Below are positions 22,359-30,824 of a stretch of DNA of 64,000 nucleotides, in pieces. The notes beneath the pieces were generated by a model, which saw only the letters and a program-made list of their open reading frames with translations, had not been told where the DNA came from and made no database searches. The stretch lies in contig NZ_VIRM01000007.1 of assembly GCF_006874475.1 (NCBI RefSeq), positions 124,001-188,000 on the forward strand, in the 5' to 3' direction. The position numbers and the translations under genes are program-made. How positions within the stretch are numbered: position 1 is the first letter of the stretch; every line of letters begins with the position of its first letter. This DNA comes from Microbispora hainanensis. GTDB taxonomy: Bacteria; Actinomycetota; Actinomycetes; Streptosporangiales; Streptosporangiaceae.

Positions 22359-23568
22359 GCGCGGACTCCCCGGGGGACGGCGGCTGACCCGGCGCGGCCT
22401 GCTCGCGGGCGGGGCCGTCGCCGCCGCGGCGGCGGCCTGTGCCCCGGCCTCCGCCGCACCGGACGCGGCAGGGCGCGCACCCGCCGGGCAGCAGGAGCCC
22501 CTCCCCGGCGGTGCGGCCGTCGAACCCTTCCACGGCGTCCACCAGGCGGGCGTCGCGACGTCTCCGCAGACCTTCGCGGTGTTCGCCGGGTTCGACCTGC
22601 GGCCGGGCACCGACCGCGCGGCGCTCACGCGCCTGATGCGGCTGCTCACCGACGACGCCCGGCGGCTGACGCGAGGCGAGCCAGCCCTCGCCGACACCGA
22701 TGCCGAGCTGGCGCTGCTGCCCGCGCGGCTCACCGTCACGTTCGGGTTCGGCGCCGGGCTGTTCGAGGCGGCGGGGGCCGGGCATCTCGCGCCACGGCCG
22801 CTGCCGGCGTTCAAGGTCGACGCCCTCCAGCCTCGCTGGAGCGGCGGCGACCTGATGGTCCAGGTGTGCGCGGACGACCGCGTCACGCTGGCGCACGCGC
22901 TGCGGGTGCTCGTCAGGGACGCCCGCTCGTTCGCGACCGTACGGTGGACGCAGCACGGATTCCGGCAGAGCCCGCAGGTGCGCGCGCCGGGGACGACCCA
23001 GCGCAACCTGATGGGCCAGCTCGACGGCACGGTCAACCCCCGGCCGGGGTCGCCGGAGTTCGACCGGGCCGTGTGGGTGCGCGACGGGTGGCTGCGCGGC
23101 GGCACCACGCTGGTGCTCCGCCGCATCCGGATGGACCTGGAGAAATGGGACGCCGCGGACCGGGCGGCCAAGGAGTTCAGCGTCGGGCGGCGGCTGGACA
23201 GCGGCGCACCGCTGACCGGCCGGGCCGAGGCCGACGAGCCCGACTTCGCCGCGGCCGGGCCGTCGGGCCTGCCGGTGATCTCCGAGTATGCGCACATCCG
23301 CCGGGCCCGGGTGGCCGACCCGGGCATGCGCATCCTGCGCCGGGCCTATAACTACGAGGACGGCCTCAGCCCGGAGGGGCGGCCGGACGCCGGTCTGCTG
23401 TTCGCGTCCTATCAGGCCGATGTGGCGCGGCAGTTCGTCCCGATCCAGCAGCGGCTCGCGGAGGTCGATCTGCTGAACCAGTGGATCACTCCCATCGGGT
23501 CGGCCGTCTTCGCCGTGCCGCCCGGGTGTTCCCCGGACGGCTGGATCGGCGAGACCCTCCTGTCCTGA
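22351..23568 (+). CDS. Tat-exported Dyp-type heme peroxidase (DtpA-like)
   Basis: The 405-residue protein begins with a twin-arginine signal (TRRGLL at 13-18), and a cysteine at 30 could serve as a lipobox. The Dyp hallmark GxxDG is at 222-226 (D225 being the distal acid), a likely proximal heme histidine is in EYAHIRRA (near 298), and the distal arginine region is RRAYNYEDG. In Streptomyces lividans the related DtpA works with copper chaperones during GlxA maturation. The overlap with the PCu(A)C gene suggests the same link. EfeB-type iron roles are less likely, since no efeUO genes are adjacent. Confidence 0.92.
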   Translation: MSERGLPGGRRLTRRGLLAGGAVAAAAAACAPASAAPDAAGRAPAGQQEPLPGGAAVEPFHGVHQAGVATSPQTFAVFAGFDLRPGTDRAALTRLMRLLTDDARRLTRGEPALADTDAELALLPARLTVTFGFGAGLFEAAGAGHLAPRPLPAFKVDALQPRWSGGDLMVQVCADDRVTLAHALRVLVRDARSFATVRWTQHGFRQSPQVRAPGTTQRNLMGQLDGTVNPRPGSPEFDRAVWVRDGWLRGGTTLVLRRIRMDLEKWDAADRAAKEFSVGRRLDSGAPLTGRAEADEPDFAAAGPSGLPVISEYAHIRRARVADPGMRILRRAYNYEDGLSPEGRPDAGLLFASYQADVARQFVPIQQRLAEVDLLNQWITPIGSAVFAVPPGCSPDGWIGETLLS

Positions 23569-23594
23569 CCGGCCGCCGGGTTCGCTCAGGAGAA

Positions 23595-23636
23595 GGGAGC
23601 CCCTTACCCGGCCGCGCGGCCGGGTAAGGGGCTCCC
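23595..23636. terminator. Perfect 42-bp palindrome, bidirectional terminator
   Basis: Arms 23595-23614 and 23617-23636 are perfectly complementary (20 bp, outer part GGGAGCCCCTTACCC) around a 2-base centre. It lies 27 bases after the peroxidase stop and 88 bases beyond the end of the converging ycnI-like gene, so it should stop transcription from both sides. Confidence 0.85.
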
Positions 23637-23724
23637 GTGTAGTGGCCGCCGACCTGGAAGAGCCCCGGGCCGGCGGCGGTGGGTCAGCCGGCCCGGAAGG
23701 GGTTCCGGGTGGCGGCGGTGCAGG

Positions 23725-24453
23725 TCAGCCGCGCGAACGGCGCAGGGCGGTGATGCCCGCCCCGGCCCCGACCAGTCCGGCGACGAGGCCGAGGCCGCCG
23801 AGCACCAGGGCCAGAGCGTTGTTCCCGCCTTCGTTCTCGTCACTCGCTACGGCAGCCACGACGGGGGCCGCGGCCGGCGAGGCGGGGGCGGCGCCGTCCT
23901 CGGCGTCCTCCCCTTCCTCGGCGGCGACCAGCGTGAGCGTCGGCGCGGGGTGTTCGGGCTCGGAGCCGTCGGCCTTCGCCGGGTCCGCCCACGTGACGAC
24001 CTCACCGTTCGAGTAGGTCTGGGCCGTGGGAAACGCCAGCTCGTCGACGGTCTTCGGCAGCGGGCCGACCGACACCTCGAACTCCTGGAACTGGCCCGAC
24101 TCGACCTTCCCGCCGGACCAGGTGATCTTCAGCACCGATTCGGTGATCGTGTCGCCGGCGTCCGAGACCACGGGCTTGGGCAGCTTGCCGCGGGTGAGCT
24201 TGACGTCCCAGCCGGGCACCGGGCGGACCGAGACGAAGGGCAGCGGGTGGTCGGTGGGGAAGTCGACCTCCACCTTGGTGGTCGAGGCGTTGTCACGCTC
24301 GTTGGGCACGCGGAAGGCGAGCTTCGTCCAGGAGCCCTTCACGGCGGTGCCGGGGTTGACGGTGACATGGGCGAGGGCGGGCACGGCGAGACCGATGGTG
24401 AGCGCGAGGGCACCGGCGGTGACGGTGGCCGCACGACGGGCGTACGAGGTCAT
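23725..24453 (-). CDS. YcnI-like (DUF1775) copper-binding surface protein
   Basis: The 242-residue protein has an N-terminal signal ending at PALA, so the mature chain starts with H29 (HVTVNPG). In Bacillus YcnI this exposed histidine plus a conserved tryptophan (KGSWTKLAFRVPNE here) form the monohistidine Cu(II) site. An acidic/Ala-rich linker and a C-terminal membrane anchor (ALALVLGGLGLVAGLVGAG) with a basic tail follow. It should present copper at the outer face of the membrane. The related membrane protein at 24555-25145 lies directly upstream. Confidence 0.93.
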   Translation of the reverse strand: MTSYARRAATVTAGALALTIGLAVPALAHVTVNPGTAVKGSWTKLAFRVPNERDNASTTKVEVDFPTDHPLPFVSVRPVPGWDVKLTRGKLPKPVVSDAGDTITESVLKITWSGGKVESGQFQEFEVSVGPLPKTVDELAFPTAQTYSNGEVVTWADPAKADGSEPEHPAPTLTLVAAEEGEDAEDGAAPASPAAAPVVAAVASDENEGGNNALALVLGGLGLVAGLVGAGAGITALRRSRG

Positions 24454-24554
24454 GGGGGTTCTCCAGTCGTCTGCGAGATTACGGAGGCGCGCGAGCATGG
24501 CCCTGTGGGGACACACGGGTCCCACGGGGGATACGCGTCGCTCGCGCGTGAAGC

Positions 24555-25145
24555 TCAGGAGACGGGGAGAAGCGGCGGCCCGCGGCGGACGACCGCGTGC
24601 CGCAGCACGCCCGCGGTGCGAGGGGCACGCATGGAGCCCGGCGCCGCGGGCGGGCGGGGACGTCCGGTGCCCGCGAGGCCGGCCCCCCACAGCGTTAGCA
24701 GCGCACGTGCCGGCATGGCCACCGCCCGCAGGCAGCGGACCGCCCCGGCGCCGGCGGCGCGCAGCACGGACCACAGGGCCTCCTCGCCGCGCGACAGCCA
24801 CAATCCGGTGAGCAGCGCCGCGGTGAGGTGGGCGGTGAGCATGCCGGTCTGCGCCGTCAGGCCGCCGTGCCAGGTGGGGTGCGACGCCGCGCCGGACCCC
24901 GTCAGGTCGAGGAGGACGTGCAGGAACGCCTGGGCGCCGACCAGCAGACCGATGATCGCCTGGGGTGACCGTTCCCGGCCCGCCGCGACGGCCGCGCCGG
25001 CCGTCACCGTGAGCATCCCCGTGAGGAGCGCGGCGGGCGTCGGCCCGCCTCCCCCGGCGAACCGGTGCGCGCCGACCGCGAGGAGCACGCAGACGGCGGA
25101 GAAGGCGGCCGACCGCGCGAGCCGGAAGGAGAGCGTGGCGCGCAT
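24555..25145 (-). CDS. Membrane protein of unknown function, paralogue B of the copper cluster
   Basis: The 196-residue protein has about five membrane segments and shares LARSAAFSAVC, GMLTAH, LWLSRGEEALW and RHAVVRRGPP with the gene at 20943-21527. It lies 101 bases upstream of the ycnI-like gene on the same strand and probably forms an operon with it. The conserved Met-x3-His in a membrane segment suggests metal binding. It is divergent from the CopD-CtaG gene. Function unknown; a role in copper transfer is inferred from context only. Confidence 0.82.
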   Translation of the reverse strand: MRATLSFRLARSAAFSAVCVLLAVGAHRFAGGGGPTPAALLTGMLTVTAGAAVAAGRERSPQAIIGLLVGAQAFLHVLLDLTGSGAASHPTWHGGLTAQTGMLTAHLTAALLTGLWLSRGEEALWSVLRAAGAGAVRCLRAVAMPARALLTLWGAGLAGTGRPRPPAAPGSMRAPRTAGVLRHAVVRRGPPLLPVS

Positions 25146-25235
25146 GACGCGGGGATTGTCTCACACCCCCGGCGATCTCGGCCGGTCCGCCGCCGGTCAC
25201 GGCCACGAAAGGGGGGTTGACCACTTCAGCCGGAC

Positions 25236-25255
25236 ATGTCGGTTCAGTCCGACAT
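25236..25255. promoter_or_regulatory. Inverted repeat in the copper-gene divergent promoter region
   Basis: ATGTCGG (25236-25242) and CCGACAT (25249-25255) form a perfect inverted repeat with a 6-base spacer, in the 203-base gap between the divergent genes. A copper-responsive regulator could bind here, but the sequence does not match a CsoR or CopY site I know. Confidence 0.5.
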
Positions 25256-25348
25256 CGAGTAGTTTCGGCCGATCTTGCCGTGGGGGCTCCCCTCAGAACG
25301 ACCTTTCGGCCATACTCGCAAGTGATCTACGAGCCGAGGACGCCGACG

Positions 25349-27211
25349 ATGACACCTCCCCCGCGCCACCGCGGCGTGGTCGTCCCCGCCGTCGCCGCGA
25401 CGGCGTTCGCCCTGCTGGGGCTCGCCCTGTGGTTCGGCGGCGGCAGACCGCAACCGGCGATCCAGGGGCTGCCCTCCCCCGGCGCCCTGACCACCTGGGG
25501 CCTGCCGGTCGTGCGGCTCGTCCACGACGTCTGCGCCGTCGCCACGGTCGGGACCCTGCTGGCGGCCGTCGTGCTGGCCCCTGCCAGCGGCCGGACCGTC
25601 ATGCGGGCGGCCGGGGACTGGGCGCTCGGCTGGGCGGCGAGCGCGGCGGTCACCGAAGTGCTGACGCTGTCGGACTTCCTCGGGCTGCCTCCGGGCGACG
25701 CGCTGCGCTCCGGCGCGCTGCCCGCCTTCCTCCTCCACATCCCGCAGGGTCAGGCGTTCCTCACGGTGACGCTCGCGGCCCTGGCGGTCGCCGCGGGGAC
25801 GCTCCTGCCGGACGGCCCCCTGCTCCGGCTCACGCTGCTCGCGGTGGCGCTCTTCGCGGTGCTGCCCCCGGCGTACGTGGGCCACTCCGCCTCGGCGGCC
25901 GACCACAACCTCGCCGTCCTGAGCCTGATGGCGCACGTCGCGGCCGTCGCGCTGTGGATCGGCGGCCTGTACGCCCTCGTGGCGCACCTGCGTGCCGCGC
26001 CCGGGCTCACGGTCGCCGTGCGGCGCTTCAGCACGCTCGCGCTGGGCTGCTTCGCCGCCGTCGGGGCATCCGGTGCCCTCAACGCCTGGGTGCGGCTCGG
26101 CTCGGTGCCGCTGCTGTGGCAGTCGCGGTATGGCCTGCTCGTGCTGGCCAAGATCGCCGCGCTGGCGGTGCTCGGCTGGTTCGGATGGCGGCACCGGCGC
26201 AGGACCATCGAGACGATGGAGTCCGGCGGCGCCCGCGCGCCGTTCCTGCGCCTCGCCTGCGGCGAGATCGCGGTGATGGCCGGCACGCTGGGCCTGGCCG
26301 TCGCGCTGGGACGCACGCCCCCGCCGCCCACCGAGACGGCCGCGCACCACCACGACGCCCTGGGATACGCCCTGCCTCCCCTCACCCCGGGCGCGCTCGT
26401 CACGGAGGTGCGGCCCGACCCGATCGCGCTGCTCCTGCTGGCCGCCGCCCTCGCGGCGTACCTGTCCGGCGTACGGCGGCTGTCGCGTGCCCCGGGGGAG
26501 GGCGGGCGGTGGCCGGCCGGGCGGACCGTCTCCTGGGTGGCCGGGCTCGCGGTGATCGCTTATGCCACCTCCGGAGGCGTGGCGGCGTACGCGCCCGCCC
26601 TGTTCTCCGCGCACGCGGCGCAGTATGCGCTGCTCGGCGCCGTAGGCCCCGTGCTGCTCGTGTTCGGCGCCCCGATGACGCTGTGGCGGCGGGTGCGTCC
26701 CGACGCGGACCCCGCCGGCGGTCCGGCCGGCCGTGCGCTGTCCCACCCGGTGACGGCGCTGGCCCTGTACGCACTGCCCTATCCGGCGCTGTATCTGACC
26801 GGCCTGTTCGGGGACGCCCAGCCGAGCCTCGCCCTGCGGCTGGCCGCGCAGACGGCGGTGACGCTCACCGCGGTGCTGTTCCTCGCGGTGGCCGTCGGCG
26901 TGGACCCGCTCCCCCACGCGATCCGGCCGCAGGTGCGGGCCTGGATGCTCGCCGGGGCGATCGCGGTACGCGCGTGGACGGGCCTGGTGGTGCTGGCCGG
27001 GCCGGCGCAGGCGCCGGAGTGGTATGCGGCGCTCGCGCTGCCGTGGGCGCCGGACCGGGCGGCCGACCAGCGGCTGGGGGCGATGCTCGGCACCGGCGTG
27101 ACCGTCGCCGTCCTCGCGGGCCTGCTCGCGCTGCTGCTCGCCCGCTGGCGGGCGGCGCGGCGCAGGACCGCCGCCGCCACCCGCTCAGACAGGTCCGTGG
27201 GCGCCCGCTGA
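25349..27211 (+). CDS. Fused CopD - CtaG (cytochrome c oxidase assembly-like) copper membrane protein
   Basis: The 620-residue protein has about 13-14 membrane segments. The first half is CopD-like (AADHNLAVLSLMAHVAAVALWIGG and the helices after), with histidines inside the segments; the second half (from about 370) is CtaG/caa3-assembly-like (SAHAAQYALLGAVGPVLLVFGAP, and KxxxEWYAALA-type end). Such fusions are common in actinobacteria and are linked to copper uptake and oxidase assembly. The frame opens at 25217, but the ATG at 25349 begins just before the first membrane segment, with a weak GAGGA upstream. It is divergent from paralogue B. Confidence 0.9.
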   Translation: MTPPPRHRGVVVPAVAATAFALLGLALWFGGGRPQPAIQGLPSPGALTTWGLPVVRLVHDVCAVATVGTLLAAVVLAPASGRTVMRAAGDWALGWAASAAVTEVLTLSDFLGLPPGDALRSGALPAFLLHIPQGQAFLTVTLAALAVAAGTLLPDGPLLRLTLLAVALFAVLPPAYVGHSASAADHNLAVLSLMAHVAAVALWIGGLYALVAHLRAAPGLTVAVRRFSTLALGCFAAVGASGALNAWVRLGSVPLLWQSRYGLLVLAKIAALAVLGWFGWRHRRRTIETMESGGARAPFLRLACGEIAVMAGTLGLAVALGRTPPPPTETAAHHHDALGYALPPLTPGALVTEVRPDPIALLLLAAALAAYLSGVRRLSRAPGEGGRWPAGRTVSWVAGLAVIAYATSGGVAAYAPALFSAHAAQYALLGAVGPVLLVFGAPMTLWRRVRPDADPAGGPAGRALSHPVTALALYALPYPALYLTGLFGDAQPSLALRLAAQTAVTLTAVLFLAVAVGVDPLPHAIRPQVRAWMLAGAIAVRAWTGLVVLAGPAQAPEWYAALALPWAPDRAADQRLGAMLGTGVTVAVLAGLLALLLARWRAARRRTAAATRSDRSVGAR

Positions 27212-27246
27212 CAGCCCCCGGTGGCCCCCAGTGGCCCCCGCGAAGG

Positions 27247-28968
27247 TCAGCGGCGGCCTCGGGGGGCGCCGTCGCGGTCCCTGCGCACGATCGGCTTCCT
27301 GCCCTTGATCGTGGTGCGGCGCAGCGCCGCGACCACCTCGTCCACCGCGGCGTCCGGGATCTCGACCAGGGTGAACCGGTCGGCGATCTCGATCGCCCCG
27401 ATCTCGCGCCCGCTGACGTGGGTCTCTCCGGTGATCGCGCCGACGATGTCCTGGGGACGCACGCCCGCGCTGCGGCCCGCGCCGACGAAGACGCGGCTCA
27501 TCGCGCCGCCCCCGCGCCGTCCGCGCCGGTCGTCGCGGGCGAACCTGTCGTCGCGCGGACCGCCGCGTTCGGCCCGCTGCGGGCGCGGCGTGACCTCGGG
27601 GATCTCCTCCTCGTCCGCGGCGGCGCCGGTCGACTCGTGGGCGAGCTTGACCGCCGCGAGCGCGATGTCGACCAGGTCGAACTCGTCGGCGAGCGTCTCG
27701 ACCACCACGCGGAAGCGGTCGAGGTCGCCGTCCTCCATCAGGCTCTCCTGCAGGGCGGCCCTGGTCAGCTCCAGCCGCCGGGCGCGCAGGTCGGCCACGG
27801 TCGGCACCTTCTCGACCGCGATCTTGCTGCGGGTGACGCGCTCGATGGTCTTGAGCATGCGGTGCTCGCGGGGCTCGGCGAGCGTGATCGCGACGCCCTC
27901 CCGCCCGGCCCGGCCCACCCGGCCGATGCGGTGCACGTACGACTCGGGCGCGGACGGCACGTCGTAGTTGATGACGTGGGTGAGCTGCTCGATGTCGAGG
28001 CCGCGCGCGGCCACGTCGGTCGCGACGAGCAGGTCGGCCGTCCCGCTGCGCAGCCGGCCCATGACGCGGTCGCGCTGCTCCTGGCCCATGCCGCCGTGCA
28101 GGGCCTCGGCGCGGTAGCCGCGGCCGTTCATGGTCTCGGTGAGGCTGTCGACCTCCTCACGGGTGCGGCAGAAGACGATCGCGGCAGTGGGGGCCTCCAC
28201 GTCGAGCACCCGGCCCAGCGCGGCCGGCTTGTACGCGCGGCTCACGATGTAGGCGCTCTGCCGGATGAGCGGGGCCTCGCCGGCGGCGGGCGCCTCCCGC
28301 TCGATCCTGATCCGCACCGGCTCGCGCAGGTGGCGGCGGGCGATCCCGTCGATGCGCGGCGGCATGGTCGCGGAGAACAGCACGGTCTGCCGGTCCTCCG
28401 GGGTGTCCTGGAGGATCGCCTCGATGTCGTCGGCGAAGCCCATGTCGAGCATCTCGTCGGCCTCGTCGAGGACGACCATGCGCAGGCCCTTGAGCGGCAG
28501 GGTGCCCCTGCCGATGTGGTCGAGCGCCCGGCCCGGGGTGGCGACGACGACGTCCACGCCGCGCTCTAGCGCCCGCAGCTGCCGTCCGATCGGCTGGCCG
28601 CCGTAGATGGGCAGCACCCGCGTGCCGAGGTCGCGGCCGTAGCGGTGCATGGCCTCCGACACCTGTATGGCCAGCTCGCGGGTGGGCACCAGCACCAGCC
28701 CCGCGGGCTCGCCGCCGCCGTTCTCCATGGCCACCGGGTGGCGGCCGGCGTGCAGCCGCTGGAGCATGGGCAGGGCGAACGCGGCCGTCTTGCCCGTGCC
28801 GGTCGCGGCCTGCCCGAGGAGGTCGCGGCCCTCCAGAAGCGGCGGGATGGCCTCCCGCTGGATGGGCGTGGGCTCCTCGTAACCGAGACCGTTCAAGGCC
28901 TTCAGGAGCTCGGGGCCCAGCGCCAGATCGGCGAATCCGGGTCCTTCGTCGGTCTCGTTCACGACCAT
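27247..28968 (-). CDS. DEAD-box RNA helicase (DeaD/CsdA-like) with C-terminal DbpA RNA-binding domain
   Basis: The 573-residue helicase has the Q motif (YEEPTPIQREAI, near 30), Walker A ATGTGKT at 55-61, DEAD in VLDEADEML, SAT in FSATMP, and HRIGRVGRAG in the second RecA domain. The C-terminal part (VFVGAGRSAGVRPQDIVGAI) is the DbpA/CsdA RNA-binding domain, after a basic Arg/Gly-rich linker. It should remodel structured RNA, for example in ribosome assembly or cold growth. I chose the ATG at 28966-28968 with AGGAG upstream; the frame extends to a GTG at 29034 through a DQEQ repeat. Confidence 0.92.
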   Translation of the reverse strand: MVVNETDEGPGFADLALGPELLKALNGLGYEEPTPIQREAIPPLLEGRDLLGQAATGTGKTAAFALPMLQRLHAGRHPVAMENGGGEPAGLVLVPTRELAIQVSEAMHRYGRDLGTRVLPIYGGQPIGRQLRALERGVDVVVATPGRALDHIGRGTLPLKGLRMVVLDEADEMLDMGFADDIEAILQDTPEDRQTVLFSATMPPRIDGIARRHLREPVRIRIEREAPAAGEAPLIRQSAYIVSRAYKPAALGRVLDVEAPTAAIVFCRTREEVDSLTETMNGRGYRAEALHGGMGQEQRDRVMGRLRSGTADLLVATDVAARGLDIEQLTHVINYDVPSAPESYVHRIGRVGRAGREGVAITLAEPREHRMLKTIERVTRSKIAVEKVPTVADLRARRLELTRAALQESLMEDGDLDRFRVVVETLADEFDLVDIALAAVKLAHESTGAAADEEEIPEVTPRPQRAERGGPRDDRFARDDRRGRRGGGAMSRVFVGAGRSAGVRPQDIVGAITGETHVSGREIGAIEIADRFTLVEIPDAAVDEVVAALRRTTIKGRKPIVRRDRDGAPRGRR

Positions 28969-28970
28969 CT

Positions 28971-29006
28971 CCTGCTCCTGGTCCTGCTCTTGGTCCTGCT
29001 CCTGGT
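28971..29006. repeat. 12-bp tandem repeat before the helicase start
   Basis: CCTGCTCCTGGT (plus strand) occurs three times (28971, 28983, 28995; the middle copy differs by one base). On the minus strand it gives repeated AGGAG, so the region carries several ribosome-site-like sequences ahead of the ATG. If translated from the upstream GTG it would encode DQEQ repeats. Confidence 0.7.
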
Positions 29007-29080
29007 CCCGGCCTGTGGCGGGGCGAATGTGCACGGGACGACCCTATGGTCTTTCCGCCCTTACCCCGAACGCCGCCCCT

Positions 29081-29132
29081 GGCACGCGGCCCGGCGTATC
29101 CGTGTGTCCCACGGCGTGCCGGGCCGCGTGCC
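29081..29132. terminator. Hairpin after the von Willebrand A lipoprotein gene
   Basis: Perfect 15-bp arms (GGCACGCGGCCCGGC at 29081-29095, complement at 29118-29132) with a 22-base loop lie 20 bases beyond the stop of the minus-strand gene and before the helicase gene. A factor-independent terminator is the likely role. Confidence 0.65.
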
Positions 29133-29151
29133 GCCGCCCGCCTGCCGGCCG

Positions 29152-30651
29152 TCAGCCCAGGTCGCGGGCGCTGCGCAGCAACGTCGCCAGTTCGGTCACG
29201 GCGGGGTCATCGGTGCGCGCAGCCAGGCGGTCGGCCTGGTCGATCAACTCGCCGAAGCTCCACGTCCCGCTCCTCCCGGACCACCGGCCGCGCAGGTGCT
29301 CGGCGAAGTCGGCGGCCACGGCGTCCACCTGGAGACGGACGGAAGCGCTCCCCCACAGGGCCGGGGCCAGCGCGAACACGTCGACGCTCCGGTCGGCCTC
29401 GGACGGCCGCCGCGTGTCGGGGTCCAGCCAGCGCACGGTGGCGGTGGCGAGCCTGCCGTCCGCGCCCGGGCGCAGGTGCACCCGGTAGATCGCGGTGACC
29501 GAGTGGCCGGGGCCGATCTCCCCGCCGTCCTTGCTGTCGTCGCGGAAGTCCTCCGAGGTCAGCGCGCGGTTCTCATATCCGAGGAGCGCGTACGACTCGA
29601 CCGCCGACGGGTTGAAGGTCACCTGCGCCTTGGCGTCCCGGGCGCGCACCTCTAGGGTGGTGGTGAGCCGTTCGGTGAACGTCTTGCGCACCTGGTCCTC
29701 GGTGGAGACGTAGACGGCCGCGCCGTCGCCCCGGTCGGCGAGCTGCTCCATGAGCTCGTCGCCGTACTCGCGGCCGACGCCCACGCACAGCAGGGTGATC
29801 TTCTTGCCGGCGTGCTCGCTCACCCGGCCGAGGATCGTCTGCCAGGCGGTCTCACCGGTGTTGGCCAGGCCGTCGGAGAGCAGGACGACGCGGTTGGTGG
29901 CGTCCTGCCTGAAGGAGCCGGCCGCCAGGCGGTAGCCGGTCTCGAGGCCGTCCGCCAGGTTGGTCGATCCCCCGGCGTTCAGCATGTCGATCGCCTCATG
30001 CAGCTCCGACCGGCGTGTCACCGCCGTCGTCTCCGCGATCACCTGGGCCTCTTCCCGGAAGGAAACGATGGACACCTGGTCGCCGGGCACGAGCTGGTCG
30101 ACGAGCGTGTGCAGCGCCCGGCGCACGAGATCGAGCCGGCCGGGCTCGGCCATCGACCCGGAGACGTCGACCACGAAGGTGAGGCTGACGGGCCGCCGCA
30201 CCGACGGGTCCGGCTCGCGGGTCTGCAGGCCGACGCGCAGCAGGGCGGTCCTCTTGTCCGGCATCCTGGCCCCGTCGATGTGGACGGCGAAGCCGTCGCC
30301 CTCCGGCTCCGCGTAGTCCTGGCGGAAGGCGTTGACGAACTCCTCCGTACGCACCTGTCCCGGATCCGGCAGGCGTCCCTCCTCCAGAGCGCGGCGGGCG
30401 TAGCCGTAGGAGGCCGTGTCGACGTCGAGGGCGAAGGTCGACGGCTCCTCCGCGCTGCGCGCTCCCTCGTCCCGGTCGAGTGAGGACGGCTCTGCGCCCA
30501 TGTCGTCGTGCCGGGCGGAGTCCGGGACGCCCGGCGGAGCGACCGGCGCCCGGGCTCCGGCGTCCGAGGCGGTCGGCACGCCGGAACAGGCGGTGACGAA
30601 CAACAGGGCGATCATGGTCAGGGCCGCGAGGATCGGGCCGGATTTCTTCAC
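29152..30651 (-). CDS. von Willebrand factor A domain lipoprotein (YfbK-like)
   Basis: The 499-residue protein has a lipoprotein signal (LLFVTACSG, C22). An N-terminal YfbK-type segment (DVDTASYGYARRALEEGRLP) comes before a von Willebrand A domain with the metal-ion site DVSGS at 162-166, and a C-terminal YfbK domain (TFNPSAVESYALLGYENRAL) follows. Such proteins are surface-anchored and may hold protein complexes together; the partner is unknown. The GTG start is preceded by GGAGG with 6-base spacing. It is a single gene, divergent from an MFS transporter gene. Confidence 0.9.
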   Translation of the reverse strand: MKKSGPILAALTMIALLFVTACSGVPTASDAGARAPVAPPGVPDSARHDDMGAEPSSLDRDEGARSAEEPSTFALDVDTASYGYARRALEEGRLPDPGQVRTEEFVNAFRQDYAEPEGDGFAVHIDGARMPDKRTALLRVGLQTREPDPSVRRPVSLTFVVDVSGSMAEPGRLDLVRRALHTLVDQLVPGDQVSIVSFREEAQVIAETTAVTRRSELHEAIDMLNAGGSTNLADGLETGYRLAAGSFRQDATNRVVLLSDGLANTGETAWQTILGRVSEHAGKKITLLCVGVGREYGDELMEQLADRGDGAAVYVSTEDQVRKTFTERLTTTLEVRARDAKAQVTFNPSAVESYALLGYENRALTSEDFRDDSKDGGEIGPGHSVTAIYRVHLRPGADGRLATATVRWLDPDTRRPSEADRSVDVFALAPALWGSASVRLQVDAVAADFAEHLRGRWSGRSGTWSFGELIDQADRLAARTDDPAVTELATLLRSARDLG

Positions 30652-30824
30652 GTGCGCCTCCAATGTCGGTCCACCTCTAGGACGGACCCCGGACGTCCGC
30701 CGGCCGCCTCGGACATCCAAGTGAGGGCGAACCGTGCCCGCCTCGTGATCATCGAGGCCCGGTGCGTCACCGCTGTCTCAGAAGTCACTTTCCGCATCTG
30801 TCCCGGAGCGCATACCGTGTCACA

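Noticed and set aside
29035-29151. Short gene between helicase and lipoprotein genes
   Set aside because: The stretch is mostly one hairpin (29081-29132), and no frame has a start and coding-like composition.
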